Origin: an uncultured Prevotella sp. | GTDB taxonomy: Bacteria; Bacteroidota; Bacteroidia; Bacteroidales; Bacteroidaceae | Direction: 5' to 3' | Length of the DNA stretch: 46,544 nt | Assembly (NCBI GenBank): GCA_937877685.1 | Contig: CALFGU010000103.1 | Span: forward strand, 1 to 46,544 | Shown: piece by piece, positions 24,824-33,090 of the stretch | Numbering within the stretch: position 1 is the stretch's first letter | Layout of the letters: each line of letters opens with the position of its first letter | The notes under the pieces: model-generated | What the model was told of the DNA's origin: nothing | The model's input: only the letters and a program-made list of their open reading frames with translations | Databases searched by the model: none | Position numbers and translations under genes: made by a program

Positions 24824-26059
24824 ATGATTAGCAACTATGAAATAATGGCGCCCGTCGGTTCGCGCGAATCCCTTCACGCGGCTCTCAAAGCTGGTGCCGA
24901 CTCTATATACTTCGGCATTGAGAGTCTGAACATGCGTGCGCACTCTGCCACAAAGTTCACCATTGCCGACTTGCGCGAAATTGCGGAACTCTGCAACGAG
25001 CGCGGGGTCAAGTCTTACCTCACCGTAAATACCATTATCTACGGCGAAGACCTTCCCATGATGCGCAAGATTTGTGATGCCGCAAAGGAAGCGGGTATCT
25101 CTGCCGTCATTGCAAGTGACGTAGCCGTGCTTACCTATTGTCATGAAATTGGCCAGGAGATTCACCTTTCTACGCAACTCAATATCTCGAACATCGAAGC
25201 CTTGAAGTTCTATGCCCGCTACGCAGATGCGGTCGTTTTAGCGCGAGAACTGAACATGGATCAGGTTCGTGAAATCTACGATGAGATAGAGCGTCAGGAC
25301 ATTCGCGGACCTCGTGGCGAGCGCATCCGAATTGAAATGTTCTGCCACGGAGCTTTGTGCATGGCGGTGAGTGGCAAGTGCTACCTTTCGCTCGACAATC
25401 TCGGCCGTTCGGCAAATCGTGGCGAGTGCATGCAGGTGTGTCGCCGCGGTTATATCGTTACCGACCGCGAAACGGGAGTTGAACTCGCCGTAGATAATAA
25501 GTACATTATGAGTCCCAAGGACTTGAAGACCGTAGGCTTTATTGATAAGATGATGAAGGCAGGTGTGCGCGTCTTCAAGATAGAAGGTCGTGCGCGTAGC
25601 GCAGAATATGTTTACAAGGTGGTGAAGTGTTACAAAGAAGCCATTCAGGCGGTGCTCGATGGCACTTACACCGAGGAGCGCATTGCAGAATGGGATGCCG
25701 AACTCACTACTGTCTTCAACCGTGGCTTTTGGGACGGTTATTATCAGGGACAGCGCCTTGGCGAATGGAGTAAGAAGTACGGTTCTAACGCTACGGAGAA
25801 GAAAACGTATATTGGTAAGAACATCAAATACTTTTCTAAACTCGGCGTAGCGGAATTCTTGATTGAGGCGGGCGAACTGAATGTGGGCGATAAGTTACTC
25901 ATTACGGGTCCCACCACTGGCATTATCTTCGTCACGGCAGAAGAAATCCACACCAACGGACCTGTTCAGAGCGCTAAGAAAGGCGAGTACATCGCTATCA
26001 AGGTTCCTGAAAAGGTACGCCCATCTGATAAACTTTATAAGATTGTTCCGAATGATTAA
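24824..26059 (+). CDS. Peptidase U32 family protein (TrhP/YegQ-like tRNA hydroxylation)
   Basis: It has 411 residues, close to E. coli YegQ/TrhP, which takes part in prephenate-dependent 5-hydroxyuridine formation in tRNA. The U32 pattern is clear: APVGSRESLHAALKAGADSIYFG at the start, LSTQLNISN near 115-123, and EMFCHGALCMAVSGKCYLS (171-189), followed by RGECMQVCRRGY (199-210). Cysteines 174, 186, 202 and 206 could hold an Fe-S cluster. Protease activity is doubtful for the family. The other U32 branch, RlhA (23S rRNA), is longer, so TrhP is favoured. Confidence 0.88.
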   Translation: MISNYEIMAPVGSRESLHAALKAGADSIYFGIESLNMRAHSATKFTIADLREIAELCNERGVKSYLTVNTIIYGEDLPMMRKICDAAKEAGISAVIASDVAVLTYCHEIGQEIHLSTQLNISNIEALKFYARYADAVVLARELNMDQVREIYDEIERQDIRGPRGERIRIEMFCHGALCMAVSGKCYLSLDNLGRSANRGECMQVCRRGYIVTDRETGVELAVDNKYIMSPKDLKTVGFIDKMMKAGVRVFKIEGRARSAEYVYKVVKCYKEAIQAVLDGTYTEERIAEWDAELTTVFNRGFWDGYYQGQRLGEWSKKYGSNATEKKTYIGKNIKYFSKLGVAEFLIEAGELNVGDKLLITGPTTGIIFVTAEEIHTNGPVQSAKKGEYIAIKVPEKVRPSDKLYKIVPND

Positions 26060-26064
26060 CTTTA

Positions 26065-26220
26065 TTTAGAGTACAGAGAACAGAGTACAGAGTACAACTA
26101 CTATCCAGATATTAAAACACCTAACTCCACACAGAGTTATACACGACACTCTGTACGCTAATAATAACACAACCACTCCGCACGGAGTTGTACTCTGTAC
26201 TCTGTTCTCTGTACTCTAAA
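26065..26220. repeat. 34-bp perfect palindromic arms built of AGAGTAC heptads
   Basis: The left arm (26065-26098) is four 7-bp units AGAGTAC, AGAGAAC, AGAGTAC, AGAGTAC with short flanks. The right arm (26187-26220) is its exact reverse complement. The 88-bp centre holds two smaller hairpins (ACTCCG/CGGAGT near 26175-26188). It fills the whole spacer between the U32 gene and the HAD gene. No coding potential. Confidence 0.9.
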
Positions 26221-26233
26221 AATACTCCTCCTC

Positions 26234-26863
26234 ATGCAACACCTACTTTTCGACTTTGGTGGCGTACTTGTTGACCTTGACAAGCAACGCTGTATCAATG
26301 CTTTCGCCGAACTCGGTTTTGACATCGTGCCCTATCTCGGCACCTTCCAACAGGGTGGGTTCTTCTCCGACTTTGAACGCGGAGTGATTACCACAAAGGA
26401 GTTTTGCGACATCATCCGTGAGAAGAGCAATAATCCCAATCTAACCGACGCGCAAATCGTTGGGGCATGGGAGCGCTACCTTCTTGATGTGCCCGAAGAG
26501 CGACTCGAAATGTTGCTACGCCTCAAGGAGAAATTCACCCTCCATGTGCTTTCCAACACCAACCCTGTGCATTGGTCCATGGCAGAAAACGGTTATTTCC
26601 GTTACAAAGGTCTTATGGTGAGCGACTTCTTCGACAAGATTTTCCTAAGTTGTGAGTTAGGGGTGGAAAAGCCCGAACCTGAGATTTTTGAAAAAGTCGT
26701 AGCAGGCATTGGGTGCGCTCCCGATGACATTCTCTTCTTTGATGATTCAGAGGTCAACTGTGAAGCGGCGCGCAAATGCGGACTTCAGGCCGTTCTTGCC
26801 CCAGCGAATAGCGCATGGTTGCCTACGGCGGAAGCGCTTCTCTCGGATGAAGCGTGCGTATAG
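26234..26863 (+). CDS. HAD-superfamily phosphatase (YihX-like)
   Basis: Cytoplasmic phosphatase of 209 residues, HAD subfamily IA. Motif I is FDFGGVLVDLD, with nucleophile D7 and Gly instead of the second Asp, as in YihX (a glucose-1-phosphatase). Motif II is LSNTNP, motif III contains the lysine in GVEKPEPEIF, and motif IV is FFDDSEVN. The cap is a helical insertion with FERGVITTKEF. The substrate is not predictable. The start ATG lies 14 bp after the 26065-26220 palindrome. Confidence 0.88.
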   Translation: MQHLLFDFGGVLVDLDKQRCINAFAELGFDIVPYLGTFQQGGFFSDFERGVITTKEFCDIIREKSNNPNLTDAQIVGAWERYLLDVPEERLEMLLRLKEKFTLHVLSNTNPVHWSMAENGYFRYKGLMVSDFFDKIFLSCELGVEKPEPEIFEKVVAGIGCAPDDILFFDDSEVNCEAARKCGLQAVLAPANSAWLPTAEALLSDEACV

Positions 26864-26942
26864 TCAGTCGCGTGGCATTTAAACACTATCCCCGACGCTT
26901 CTATTTCACGTAAACATCAACCTCTTACAATCCCTCAAAATT

Positions 26943-27005
26943 AAGTCTCTTTTAGTGCGCCTTAAGTTACTCTTAGTTTTTCCTAAGTTACTCTTAATTT
27001 TCCCT
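26943..27005. repeat. 21-bp-period array D
   Basis: Three consecutive 21-bp units (26943, 26964, 26985) between the HAD gene and ribF. Units 2 and 3 share AAGTTACTCTTA and end in TTTCCT or TTCCCT. Unit 1 starts AAGTCTC. This is the clearest example of the family consensus, AAGTYWC at the start and TTTTYCCT at the end. Confidence 0.8.
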
Positions 27006-27046
27006 ATTTGAGATTCCATTTTACCTCCCCCTCATTCTCTTCTCAA

Positions 27047-27946
27047 ATGATTGCTACCATTGGATTCTTTGACGGTGTGCATCAAGGCCATCACTATTTG
27101 CTGCGCAACCTTGTCACTCTTGCGCAGCAACGAGGTTGTCCCTCTATGGTGATTACCTTTGCTGAGCATCCGCGCATGGTGTTGCAGAAGGATTATATCC
27201 CTCTCCTCCTCACCAGCAATGCAGAGAAGGATATTTACATCAAACAAGCGGGGGTGGATAAGGTAATTTTCCTCGATTTCACCACAGAAATGGCCGCCTT
27301 AACGGCACGTCAGTTCATGGAAGTTTACCTTAAGGGGCGCTATGGCATAAACACACTGCTCGTAGGTTATGACCATCACTTCGGAAGCACTAAGGGGGAA
27401 GGCTTTGTGGATTACAAGCGCTACGGTGCGGAACTCGGCATCGAGGTTATCCCTTGCGAGGGCATTCAGGTGGAGACTTATAACGTGAGTAGCACAGTGG
27501 TGCGCAAATTGCTCCATTCGGGCGACGTTGCTGAAGCACAAAAATGCTTGGGACGCCCTTACACGCTTACGGGCACCGTAATCGAAGGGCGCAAAGTGGG
27601 ACGCAAGTTGGGTTTTCCCACAGCCAATCTCTATGTTGACGCACCCTTTAAGTTAATACCCGCATGTGGTGTTTACGCTGTCTGGGCAGAAGTTGAGGGA
27701 GTGCGCCACGGGGGCGTTTTAAATATTGGCAGTCGGCCGACACTCAATAATGGGCAAGACGTTTCGATAGAAGTGCACCTCTTTGACTTTGACGCACAAA
27801 TTTATGACACCTCCGTCACGTTGCATTTCGTGAGTCACTTGCGCGAAGAGCAGTGTTTCGCCTCGCTCGACGCCTTGAAAGCGCAAATCCATGACGATTG
27901 CGAAACGGCAAGACGCATCCTCTTCGCCCCTCATCCCACAGCATAA
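27047..27946 (+). CDS. ribF: Bifunctional riboflavin kinase / FAD synthetase
   Basis: Makes FMN and FAD. From the ATG at 27047 it has 299 residues. N-terminal nucleotidyl transferase: TIGFFDGVHQGHHYLL (4-19), LVGYDHHFGSTKGEG, and TYNVSSTVVRKLL. C-terminal riboflavin kinase: GRKVGRKLGFPTANL and GVYAVWAEV. A TTG at 27008 would add 13 residues in frame, and related proteins often have such an extension, so the start is uncertain. It follows 21-bp array D and precedes a CPBP protease gene by 18 bp. Confidence 0.94.
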   Translation: MIATIGFFDGVHQGHHYLLRNLVTLAQQRGCPSMVITFAEHPRMVLQKDYIPLLLTSNAEKDIYIKQAGVDKVIFLDFTTEMAALTARQFMEVYLKGRYGINTLLVGYDHHFGSTKGEGFVDYKRYGAELGIEVIPCEGIQVETYNVSSTVVRKLLHSGDVAEAQKCLGRPYTLTGTVIEGRKVGRKLGFPTANLYVDAPFKLIPACGVYAVWAEVEGVRHGGVLNIGSRPTLNNGQDVSIEVHLFDFDAQIYDTSVTLHFVSHLREEQCFASLDALKAQIHDDCETARRILFAPHPTA

Positions 27947-27964
27947 CGCATAATCCTTTATTTA

Positions 27965-28720
27965 ATGAAAATCATCCTCCTCTTCACCACCTACTTCTTC
28001 GCACAAGTGCTCGCAGGTGCGATGTTCTACTTGTCAGTTCCCTATGGTGCTGACTTTGCAGAGTATGGTTACATGATGTTGGGGAGTTATTTCATACTCT
28101 TTTTCATTCTGGTGACCTTCAAACTGGTGCGCAAGAACAGCATTCCGAGTTGGAAGACACAGCGTTTCAAAGGCATCGTCCCTGCCGTTATTTGCATGTT
28201 GCTCATGGGGTTAGGCGTAGAACTCCTGCTCAAACCCTTTGACCTCATTGGCGGATTGCAGGTGCAAATGTTTGAATCCATGAAGACAAACGTGCTGTGC
28301 GTCCTGCTGCTCACCGTTATCGGTCCGCTCATCGAAGAACTCGTTTTCCGCGAGGGAATCTTGCGCCAACTGGTTCACCATCATCACGTCAGTCCAATTA
28401 TTGCCGTTTTTGTCAGCGCACTGACATTTGGCATCATTCACTTTAACTGGGCGCAGGGAGTGCCTGCCTTTTTGCTCGGAATCTTGCTTGGCGGACTCTA
28501 TCTCTTGACCGATGACATTCGCCTCTGCTTTGCCGCCCACGTGGTGAATAACTCCATGGCGCTACTTTACCTTTACGTGCCCGACATGGGAAAGTGGCAA
28601 GACCATCTCTCCACACCGATGACCATAGGTCTGGGAGCCTTGCTCTGCACCCTTAGCTTTTACCTTCTTCAACTGCTCTTGATTCCACATGAAAATAAGA
28701 AACATCGACCTAGGCGATAA
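27965..28720 (+). CDS. CPBP family intramembrane metalloprotease
   Basis: CAAX-protease/bacteriocin-processing (Abi) family membrane protein of 251 residues with about seven hydrophobic segments. The three family motifs are complete: PLIEELVFREG (E124, E125 and R129), FGIIHFNWAQG (H159) and FAAHVVNNSMA (H192, N196). The substrate is unknown; members range from prenyl-protein processing to bacteriocin self-immunity. The last 32 bp overlap the start of dusB, so translation of the two is probably coupled. Confidence 0.9.
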   Translation: MKIILLFTTYFFAQVLAGAMFYLSVPYGADFAEYGYMMLGSYFILFFILVTFKLVRKNSIPSWKTQRFKGIVPAVICMLLMGLGVELLLKPFDLIGGLQVQMFESMKTNVLCVLLLTVIGPLIEELVFREGILRQLVHHHHVSPIIAVFVSALTFGIIHFNWAQGVPAFLLGILLGGLYLLTDDIRLCFAAHVVNNSMALLYLYVPDMGKWQDHLSTPMTIGLGALLCTLSFYLLQLLLIPHENKKHRPRR

Positions 28721-29711
28721 ACCCCTACTTTTAGCTCCGATGGAGGACGTGACGGATATCGGTTTCCGCCTGCTCTGTCGCAGATTGGGCGCCTCCATGG
28801 TCTATTCCGAATTCGTAGCTGCCGATGCCTTGGTGCGCATGGTCAATAAGAGTTTGCAGAAACTCACTGTATGCGACGAAGAACGCCCTGTCGTCATTCA
28901 GATATACGGAAAGGACCCCATAGCTTGCAGAGACGCCGCACAAATTGTGGTTGAAACGGCACGCCCCGACATCTTGGACATCAACTTTGGGTGTCCCGTG
29001 AAAAAGGTTGCGGGAAAAGGCGCAGGGGCAGGCATGTTGCAGAATGTGCCTCTCATGTTGGAGGTCACACGTGCCGTAGTCGATGCCGTAGATGTGCCTG
29101 TAACGGTAAAGACACGCCTTGGATGGAGCGAAGAAAGTAAGATTATCGTTCCCCTTGCCGAACAACTTCAGGATTGCGGTATTGAAGCACTCACTATTCA
29201 TGGACGCACGCGTGCGCAAATGTACACGGGTGAGGCCGATTGGACACTGATTCGCGAGGTGAAGCAAAACCCGCGCATGCACATCCCTATTATTGGCAAT
29301 GGTGACTTGGTTACGGGTGCCGATGCCGTACGCGCTTTTGCGGAATTCGGAGTTGACGCCGCCATGGTGGGACGTGCCACGTTTGGTCGCCCATGGGTGT
29401 TTAAGGAAATGCACGATGCGCTCCACCCTGACGCACATGATGTCGATAATGTGATTGAGAGCGACTACCCCGTGATGTCTGCGGATTGGAAACTGGATGT
29501 TCTGAAGGAACAAGTGCGTACGAGTGTGGCGCGTATTGATGAATATCGCGGCATTCTCCATGTTCGTCGTCACCTTGCGGCTTCTCCGCTCTTCAAGGGC
29601 ATACCTAATTTCCGACAAACGAGAATTGACATGCTCCGTGCGGAAACCACGGATGAGTTGTTCCGAATTATGGAGCAAACACGCCCTCTCTTGGGGCAGG
29701 CGGAGGCATAA
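28689..29711 (+). CDS. dusB: tRNA-dihydrouridine synthase (DusB-like)
   Basis: FMN enzyme reducing uridines in tRNA. It has 340 residues. APMEDVTDIGFRLLCR (16-31) starts the barrel, INFGCPVKKV holds the catalytic Cys (C102), and VKTRLGW, IHGRTRAQMYTGEADW, IIGNGDL and MVGRATFGRPWVF (FMN phosphate site) follow in order. The helical C-terminal domain ends with LRAETTDELFRIM. The start overlaps the CPBP gene by 32 bp; a later ATG (MEDVTD) would cut into the FMN-binding strand, so the overlap is real. Confidence 0.94.
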   Translation: MKIRNIDLGDKPLLLAPMEDVTDIGFRLLCRRLGASMVYSEFVAADALVRMVNKSLQKLTVCDEERPVVIQIYGKDPIACRDAAQIVVETARPDILDINFGCPVKKVAGKGAGAGMLQNVPLMLEVTRAVVDAVDVPVTVKTRLGWSEESKIIVPLAEQLQDCGIEALTIHGRTRAQMYTGEADWTLIREVKQNPRMHIPIIGNGDLVTGADAVRAFAEFGVDAAMVGRATFGRPWVFKEMHDALHPDAHDVDNVIESDYPVMSADWKLDVLKEQVRTSVARIDEYRGILHVRRHLAASPLFKGIPNFRQTRIDMLRAETTDELFRIMEQTRPLLGQAEA

Positions 29712-29747
29712 AAAGACCGCTATCTTAGATGGCATGAAAACAAAGTT

Positions 29748-29810
29748 AGACTTTGCGCGCCGAATTTGAGACTTTGGGCGCCGAGAAATACACTTTGTTT
29801 TGCCTATTCG
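29748..29810. repeat. 21-bp-period array E
   Basis: Three units at 29748, 29769 and 29790 in the dusB-dapB spacer. The first two share AGACTTTGSGCGCCGA (one mismatch in 16); the third begins ACACTTTG. Confidence 0.75.
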
Positions 29811-29822
29811 TAATAGAATTCC

Positions 29823-29868
29823 GAGGCACTGAAAAAACGTTATGTTCAACCGTTTTTAACAGCGCCTC
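29823..29868. repeat. Long imperfect stem-loop upstream of dapB
   Basis: GAGGC/GCCTC, then CTG/CAG, then AAAAACG/CGTTTTT (29833-29839 and 29851-29857) closing an 11-nt loop. It ends 24 bp before the dapB start. There is no T-run directly behind it. It could be a dusB terminator variant or a leader structure. Confidence 0.5.
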
Positions 29869-29892
29869 AACCACCTAATTTTTCTCACTTTT

Positions 29893-30648
29893 ATGAAGAT
29901 TGCACTCATTGGATACGGCAAGATGGGCCGTATGATTGAAGAAATAGCCCTTTCAAGGGGACACGAAATTGTTTGTAAAATAGACGTTGACAACCAAGCG
30001 GATTTTGATTCTGACGCATTCCGTAGTGCCGACGTCGCTATCGAATTTACGAACCCCAGTTCGGCATTTGGCAACATCTGTCGCGCTTTTGAGCAGGGCG
30101 TAAAGGTAGTTAGCGGTTCGACAGGTTGGCGCGAGCAACACGATGCGGAAGTGCGTGAACTCTGTGAGAAACAGGGTAAGACGCTTTTCTGGGCTTCCAA
30201 CTTCAGTCTTGGAGTTGCCATTTTCTGTGCCGTTAATAAGTACTTGGCAAAGATTATGAATCGCTTCCCCGAGTATAGCGTGGAGATGGAAGAGACACAT
30301 CACATTCACAAACTGGATGCTCCTTCGGGCACTGCGGTAACCCTTGCCGAACAAGTGATTGATGCGCTCGACCGCAAGCAAGAGTGGGCGCTCGGCGAGG
30401 TGCATAATGCCGACGGAACGATTAGCGGCAGCAAGCAAGTGGCAGACAGTGCCCTCCGTATTGACGCTATTCGCCGCGATGAGGTACCCGGTATTCACAC
30501 GATTACTTACGACTCTCCTGCCGACCAAATTACAATTACCCACGACGCTCACAACCGCCGCGGATTCGCACTCGGTGCCGTTCTTGCCGCAGAGTTTACG
30601 AAGCATCATACAGGTTTACTCACGACTGACGACCTCTTTGACTTTTAA
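29893..30648 (+). CDS. dapB: 4-hydroxy-tetrahydrodipicolinate reductase
   Basis: Lysine and diaminopimelate synthesis, NAD(P)H dependent. It has 251 residues. Nucleotide-binding loop GYGKMGRM (7-14), then IEFTNPSSAF (50-59), GSTGW (75-79), and the catalytic signature ETHHIHKLDAPSGTA (134-148), with H136/H137 and K140 in the expected places. lepB follows after 12 bp, so dapB-lepB-lepB2-wbqC look like one transcription unit; a similar order is known in other Bacteroidales. Confidence 0.97.
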   Translation: MKIALIGYGKMGRMIEEIALSRGHEIVCKIDVDNQADFDSDAFRSADVAIEFTNPSSAFGNICRAFEQGVKVVSGSTGWREQHDAEVRELCEKQGKTLFWASNFSLGVAIFCAVNKYLAKIMNRFPEYSVEMEETHHIHKLDAPSGTAVTLAEQVIDALDRKQEWALGEVHNADGTISGSKQVADSALRIDAIRRDEVPGIHTITYDSPADQITITHDAHNRRGFALGAVLAAEFTKHHTGLLTTDDLFDF

Positions 30649-30660
30649 TCCCCATACGAC

Positions 30661-32127
30661 ATGAAAAAACAGCAACAAACGCCTAAAATAGTCTTTCTTA
30701 AGGCCACACGAATGGATTGCATTAAGGGAAGTCTCTACCTTGTGCTCTACTTCATCTTTCTCTATTGGGTGGGTTCCTGGTGGGGATTGCTCGCTGCGCC
30801 ACTTATTTTTGATGTTTACTTTACGAAGTACATCAAATGGGGATGGTGGAAGGAACTTGAGAATCCCCTTTATCGCTTTGTGATGAGCTGGGTGGACGCT
30901 CTCGTTTTTGCGGGCATCGCCATGTATTTCTTGAACAACTTCTTCTTCCAGAATTTCGTGATTCCCACTTCTTCGTTAGAGAAAACGATGCTTGTGGGCG
31001 ACTATCTCTGTGTGAGCAAATTGAGTTACGGACCTGCCGTTCCGCGTACGCCACTCACCATGCCGCTTACCCAAAACACGATGCCTGCAATCCTTGGTGG
31101 GGGCAAGAGTTACTTGGACAGTCCGCAATGGGAGTATCGCCGCTTGAAGGGATTGGGACAGGTGGAACTCAATGATATTGTTGTGTTCAACTTTCCCGCA
31201 GGCGACACCGTTTGTATCAAGGCTACGAATCCCGATTACCGAACTATGTGTTACCAAATCGGTCAGCAGATTCTCTTGGAAAGTAATGCCAACATCACTC
31301 CCACTGAGAGCATGACTTATGAGCATCAGCAACTCCTCTATAAACGTCAGTATGCTCTCGGTCGCCAATACATTTTAGACAATCCCCAAGTCTTTGGCGA
31401 AATTGTCGTACGTCCCACAGACCGTAAGGATAACTATGTGAAGCGTTGCGTAGGTCTTCCCGGGCAAGTGCTTCGCATTGTTGACGGAGTGATTCATCTT
31501 GACGGCAAAGCGCAACCCCAGCCCGAACATGCGCAGTTTAATTACAACGTTGTCTTCCTTAAGAGTGTGGATGAGGCGACATTGAAGGAATTAGGTATCA
31601 GTTTCGAAGACGTACAATCCTATCAATCGGGCCACGGTCTGCCTCTCACGCAAGGCACTAAGGCCGAACTCGAACGCCTTGGGTTTATCCAGAAAAATGC
31701 TCCCTTAGCGGAATCCGCAAGTGACGGTCTCTACCCCATCAATATGACTAAGGACTGGACAGCAGCCAATTACGGCGGCCCCAACGGCATTTGGATTCCC
31801 AAGAAAGGCGAAAAGCGCGCACTGAAATTGGAAGAATTGCCCATCTATGCCCCTTGCATCACCCAATTTGAGGGTAACACGCTCGAGGTTAAGAACAATC
31901 AAATCTACATTAACGGAAAAGTCGCTACGGAATACACCTTCCAACAAGACTATTACTGGATGATGGGCGACAATCGCGATTGCTCGGCCGACTCTCGCTT
32001 CTGGGGATTCGTGCCTGAGGATCATATCGTCGGCAAACCCCTCTTCGTTTGGCTTTCATTAGACCCCGACCGCGGCATCTTAGACGGAGGTATCCGTTGG
32101 AAACGCTTGTTTAAAACAAAGTTCTAG
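30661..32127 (+). CDS. lepB: Signal peptidase I with large insertion
   Basis: Cleaves signal peptides at the outer face of the inner membrane. It has 488 residues, enlarged as is usual in Bacteroidales. Two N-terminal membrane segments (about 24-50 and 75-95) precede the catalytic serine in IPTSSLEKTMLVGD (S105). The catalytic lysine is in NYVKRCVGLPGQV (K261). An insertion of about 130 residues separates the two. The closing box MMGDNRDCSADSRFWGFVP and VGKPLFVWLSLDP is intact. It is the functional enzyme of the pair with the next gene. Confidence 0.95.
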   Translation: MKKQQQTPKIVFLKATRMDCIKGSLYLVLYFIFLYWVGSWWGLLAAPLIFDVYFTKYIKWGWWKELENPLYRFVMSWVDALVFAGIAMYFLNNFFFQNFVIPTSSLEKTMLVGDYLCVSKLSYGPAVPRTPLTMPLTQNTMPAILGGGKSYLDSPQWEYRRLKGLGQVELNDIVVFNFPAGDTVCIKATNPDYRTMCYQIGQQILLESNANITPTESMTYEHQQLLYKRQYALGRQYILDNPQVFGEIVVRPTDRKDNYVKRCVGLPGQVLRIVDGVIHLDGKAQPQPEHAQFNYNVVFLKSVDEATLKELGISFEDVQSYQSGHGLPLTQGTKAELERLGFIQKNAPLAESASDGLYPINMTKDWTAANYGGPNGIWIPKKGEKRALKLEELPIYAPCITQFEGNTLEVKNNQIYINGKVATEYTFQQDYYWMMGDNRDCSADSRFWGFVPEDHIVGKPLFVWLSLDPDRGILDGGIRWKRLFKTKF

Positions 32128-32375
32128 ATGAACGATGAAAGGTGAAAGGTTAAGGATGAAAGGTGAAAGATGAACGAAGTCCTTCCCCATTCACGCATCC
32201 CCCTTTAACCATTCACCATTCCCCTTTAACCCTTAACCGTTCCCCTTTAACCGTTAAACGTTAAACGTTCACCTATCTCCATAGGCTTTATCCCATTTGG
32301 GCAACGCTCTTCGGTTCACCCTTCACCGTTAACCTTTAACCGTTAACCCTTCACCGCTCACCCTTAACCGTTTCC
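32127..32375. repeat. Heptad repeats filling the lepB-lepB2 spacer
   Basis: Three blocks in exact 7-bp register. 32127-32175: seven purine-rich units such as GATGAAA, GGTGAAA, GGTTAAG. 32203-32272: ten pyrimidine-rich units (CTTTAAC, CATTCAC, CGTTAAA and others), in which CCCCTTTAACC recurs at 32200, 32221 and 32242, i.e. every 21 bp. 32313-32375: nine units (CCTTCAC, CGTTAAC, CCTTAAC and others), ending 3 bp before the next ATG. The first block is roughly complementary to the other two. Confidence 0.85.
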
Positions 32376-32378
32376 CCC

Positions 32379-33014
32379 ATGAAACTACGCAAGTTCCGCC
32401 TTTACATACTCCCACTACTCATTGCCGCATTGGTGCTCGTTGTAGTGCGTTATTTCTTCCTCACTCAGTATGTGGCGGAAGGCAGTATTGTGGAATGGGG
32501 AGTGCATAGCGGCGACCGCATTCTCGTCAACCGCTTGGCATTTGTAGGAGATTCGCGCCCACAACTCGGTGACCGCGCAGCATTTCGCCATCAGCAACGC
32601 CCAGAAGCACCAGTGTGTCTCGCAACTTGCACTGCCTTGCCCGGAGATACCGTTTGGATGGACACCGAAAGGCAGGAAGTTTATGCACTTCGCCGTTCGC
32701 AGACAGACAAACCTCTTATTGTTCCCGCGGCAGGTCAAGAAATTGAGGTTACTCCCCACAATGCGCGCCAACTTTACCACTTGCTTCGCAAAGAAGGGGC
32801 ATTCGTTACGTTGCGTGAGAATAAGGAAATTCTGATTGACGGACGTGGGGTGAAAACTGTGGCATTCTTGAACGACTATTATTGGATGGAGACGCAACAT
32901 GTGCCTTATGGTCTGGTGCCCTTCCGAGCTTTTATTGGCAAACCCTTTTGTGTGAGTTATGGAGTAAAAGATGGTGCCATCCGTTTCGACAGATTGTTCC
33001 TCTTGCTCAACTAA
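32379..33014 (+). CDS. Signal peptidase I homologue lacking the catalytic lysine
   Basis: A 211-residue S26-family protein with one N-terminal membrane anchor (about 8-27). The serine box survives as AEGSIVEWGVHSGDRILVNR (S36 in place of the catalytic Ser, but the following Met-x-Pro is lost). In the second box the usual KRCVALPGD is ATCTALPGD (82-90), so the general-base lysine is Ala82. The GDNRxxSxDSR box is also reduced (YYWMETQHVPYGLVPF, then IGKPF). It therefore looks inactive as a classical Ser/Lys peptidase, though the reading frame is intact. It lies between lepB and wbqC. It may be a regulatory partner of LepB or a decaying paralogue. Confidence 0.85.
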   Translation: MKLRKFRLYILPLLIAALVLVVVRYFFLTQYVAEGSIVEWGVHSGDRILVNRLAFVGDSRPQLGDRAAFRHQQRPEAPVCLATCTALPGDTVWMDTERQEVYALRRSQTDKPLIVPAAGQEIEVTPHNARQLYHLLRKEGAFVTLRENKEILIDGRGVKTVAFLNDYYWMETQHVPYGLVPFRAFIGKPFCVSYGVKDGAIRFDRLFLLLN

Positions 33015-33090
33015 GTTCGTGCCCCGTGAGAAGTGTAATGTTTACGCCCTCACTCCCAATTCCTAACCTCTCACTCCAAACTCCCCCTTC

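Noticed and set aside
28731..29849. Long minus-strand reading frame (372 codons) opposite dusB
   Set aside because: It lies antisense to a gene with complete Dus motifs, has no recognisable domain and a composition typical of an antisense frame.
29823..29868. Lysine riboswitch before dapB
   Set aside because: The structured region is about 46 nt, far shorter than the lysine aptamer, and lacks its five-helix junction.
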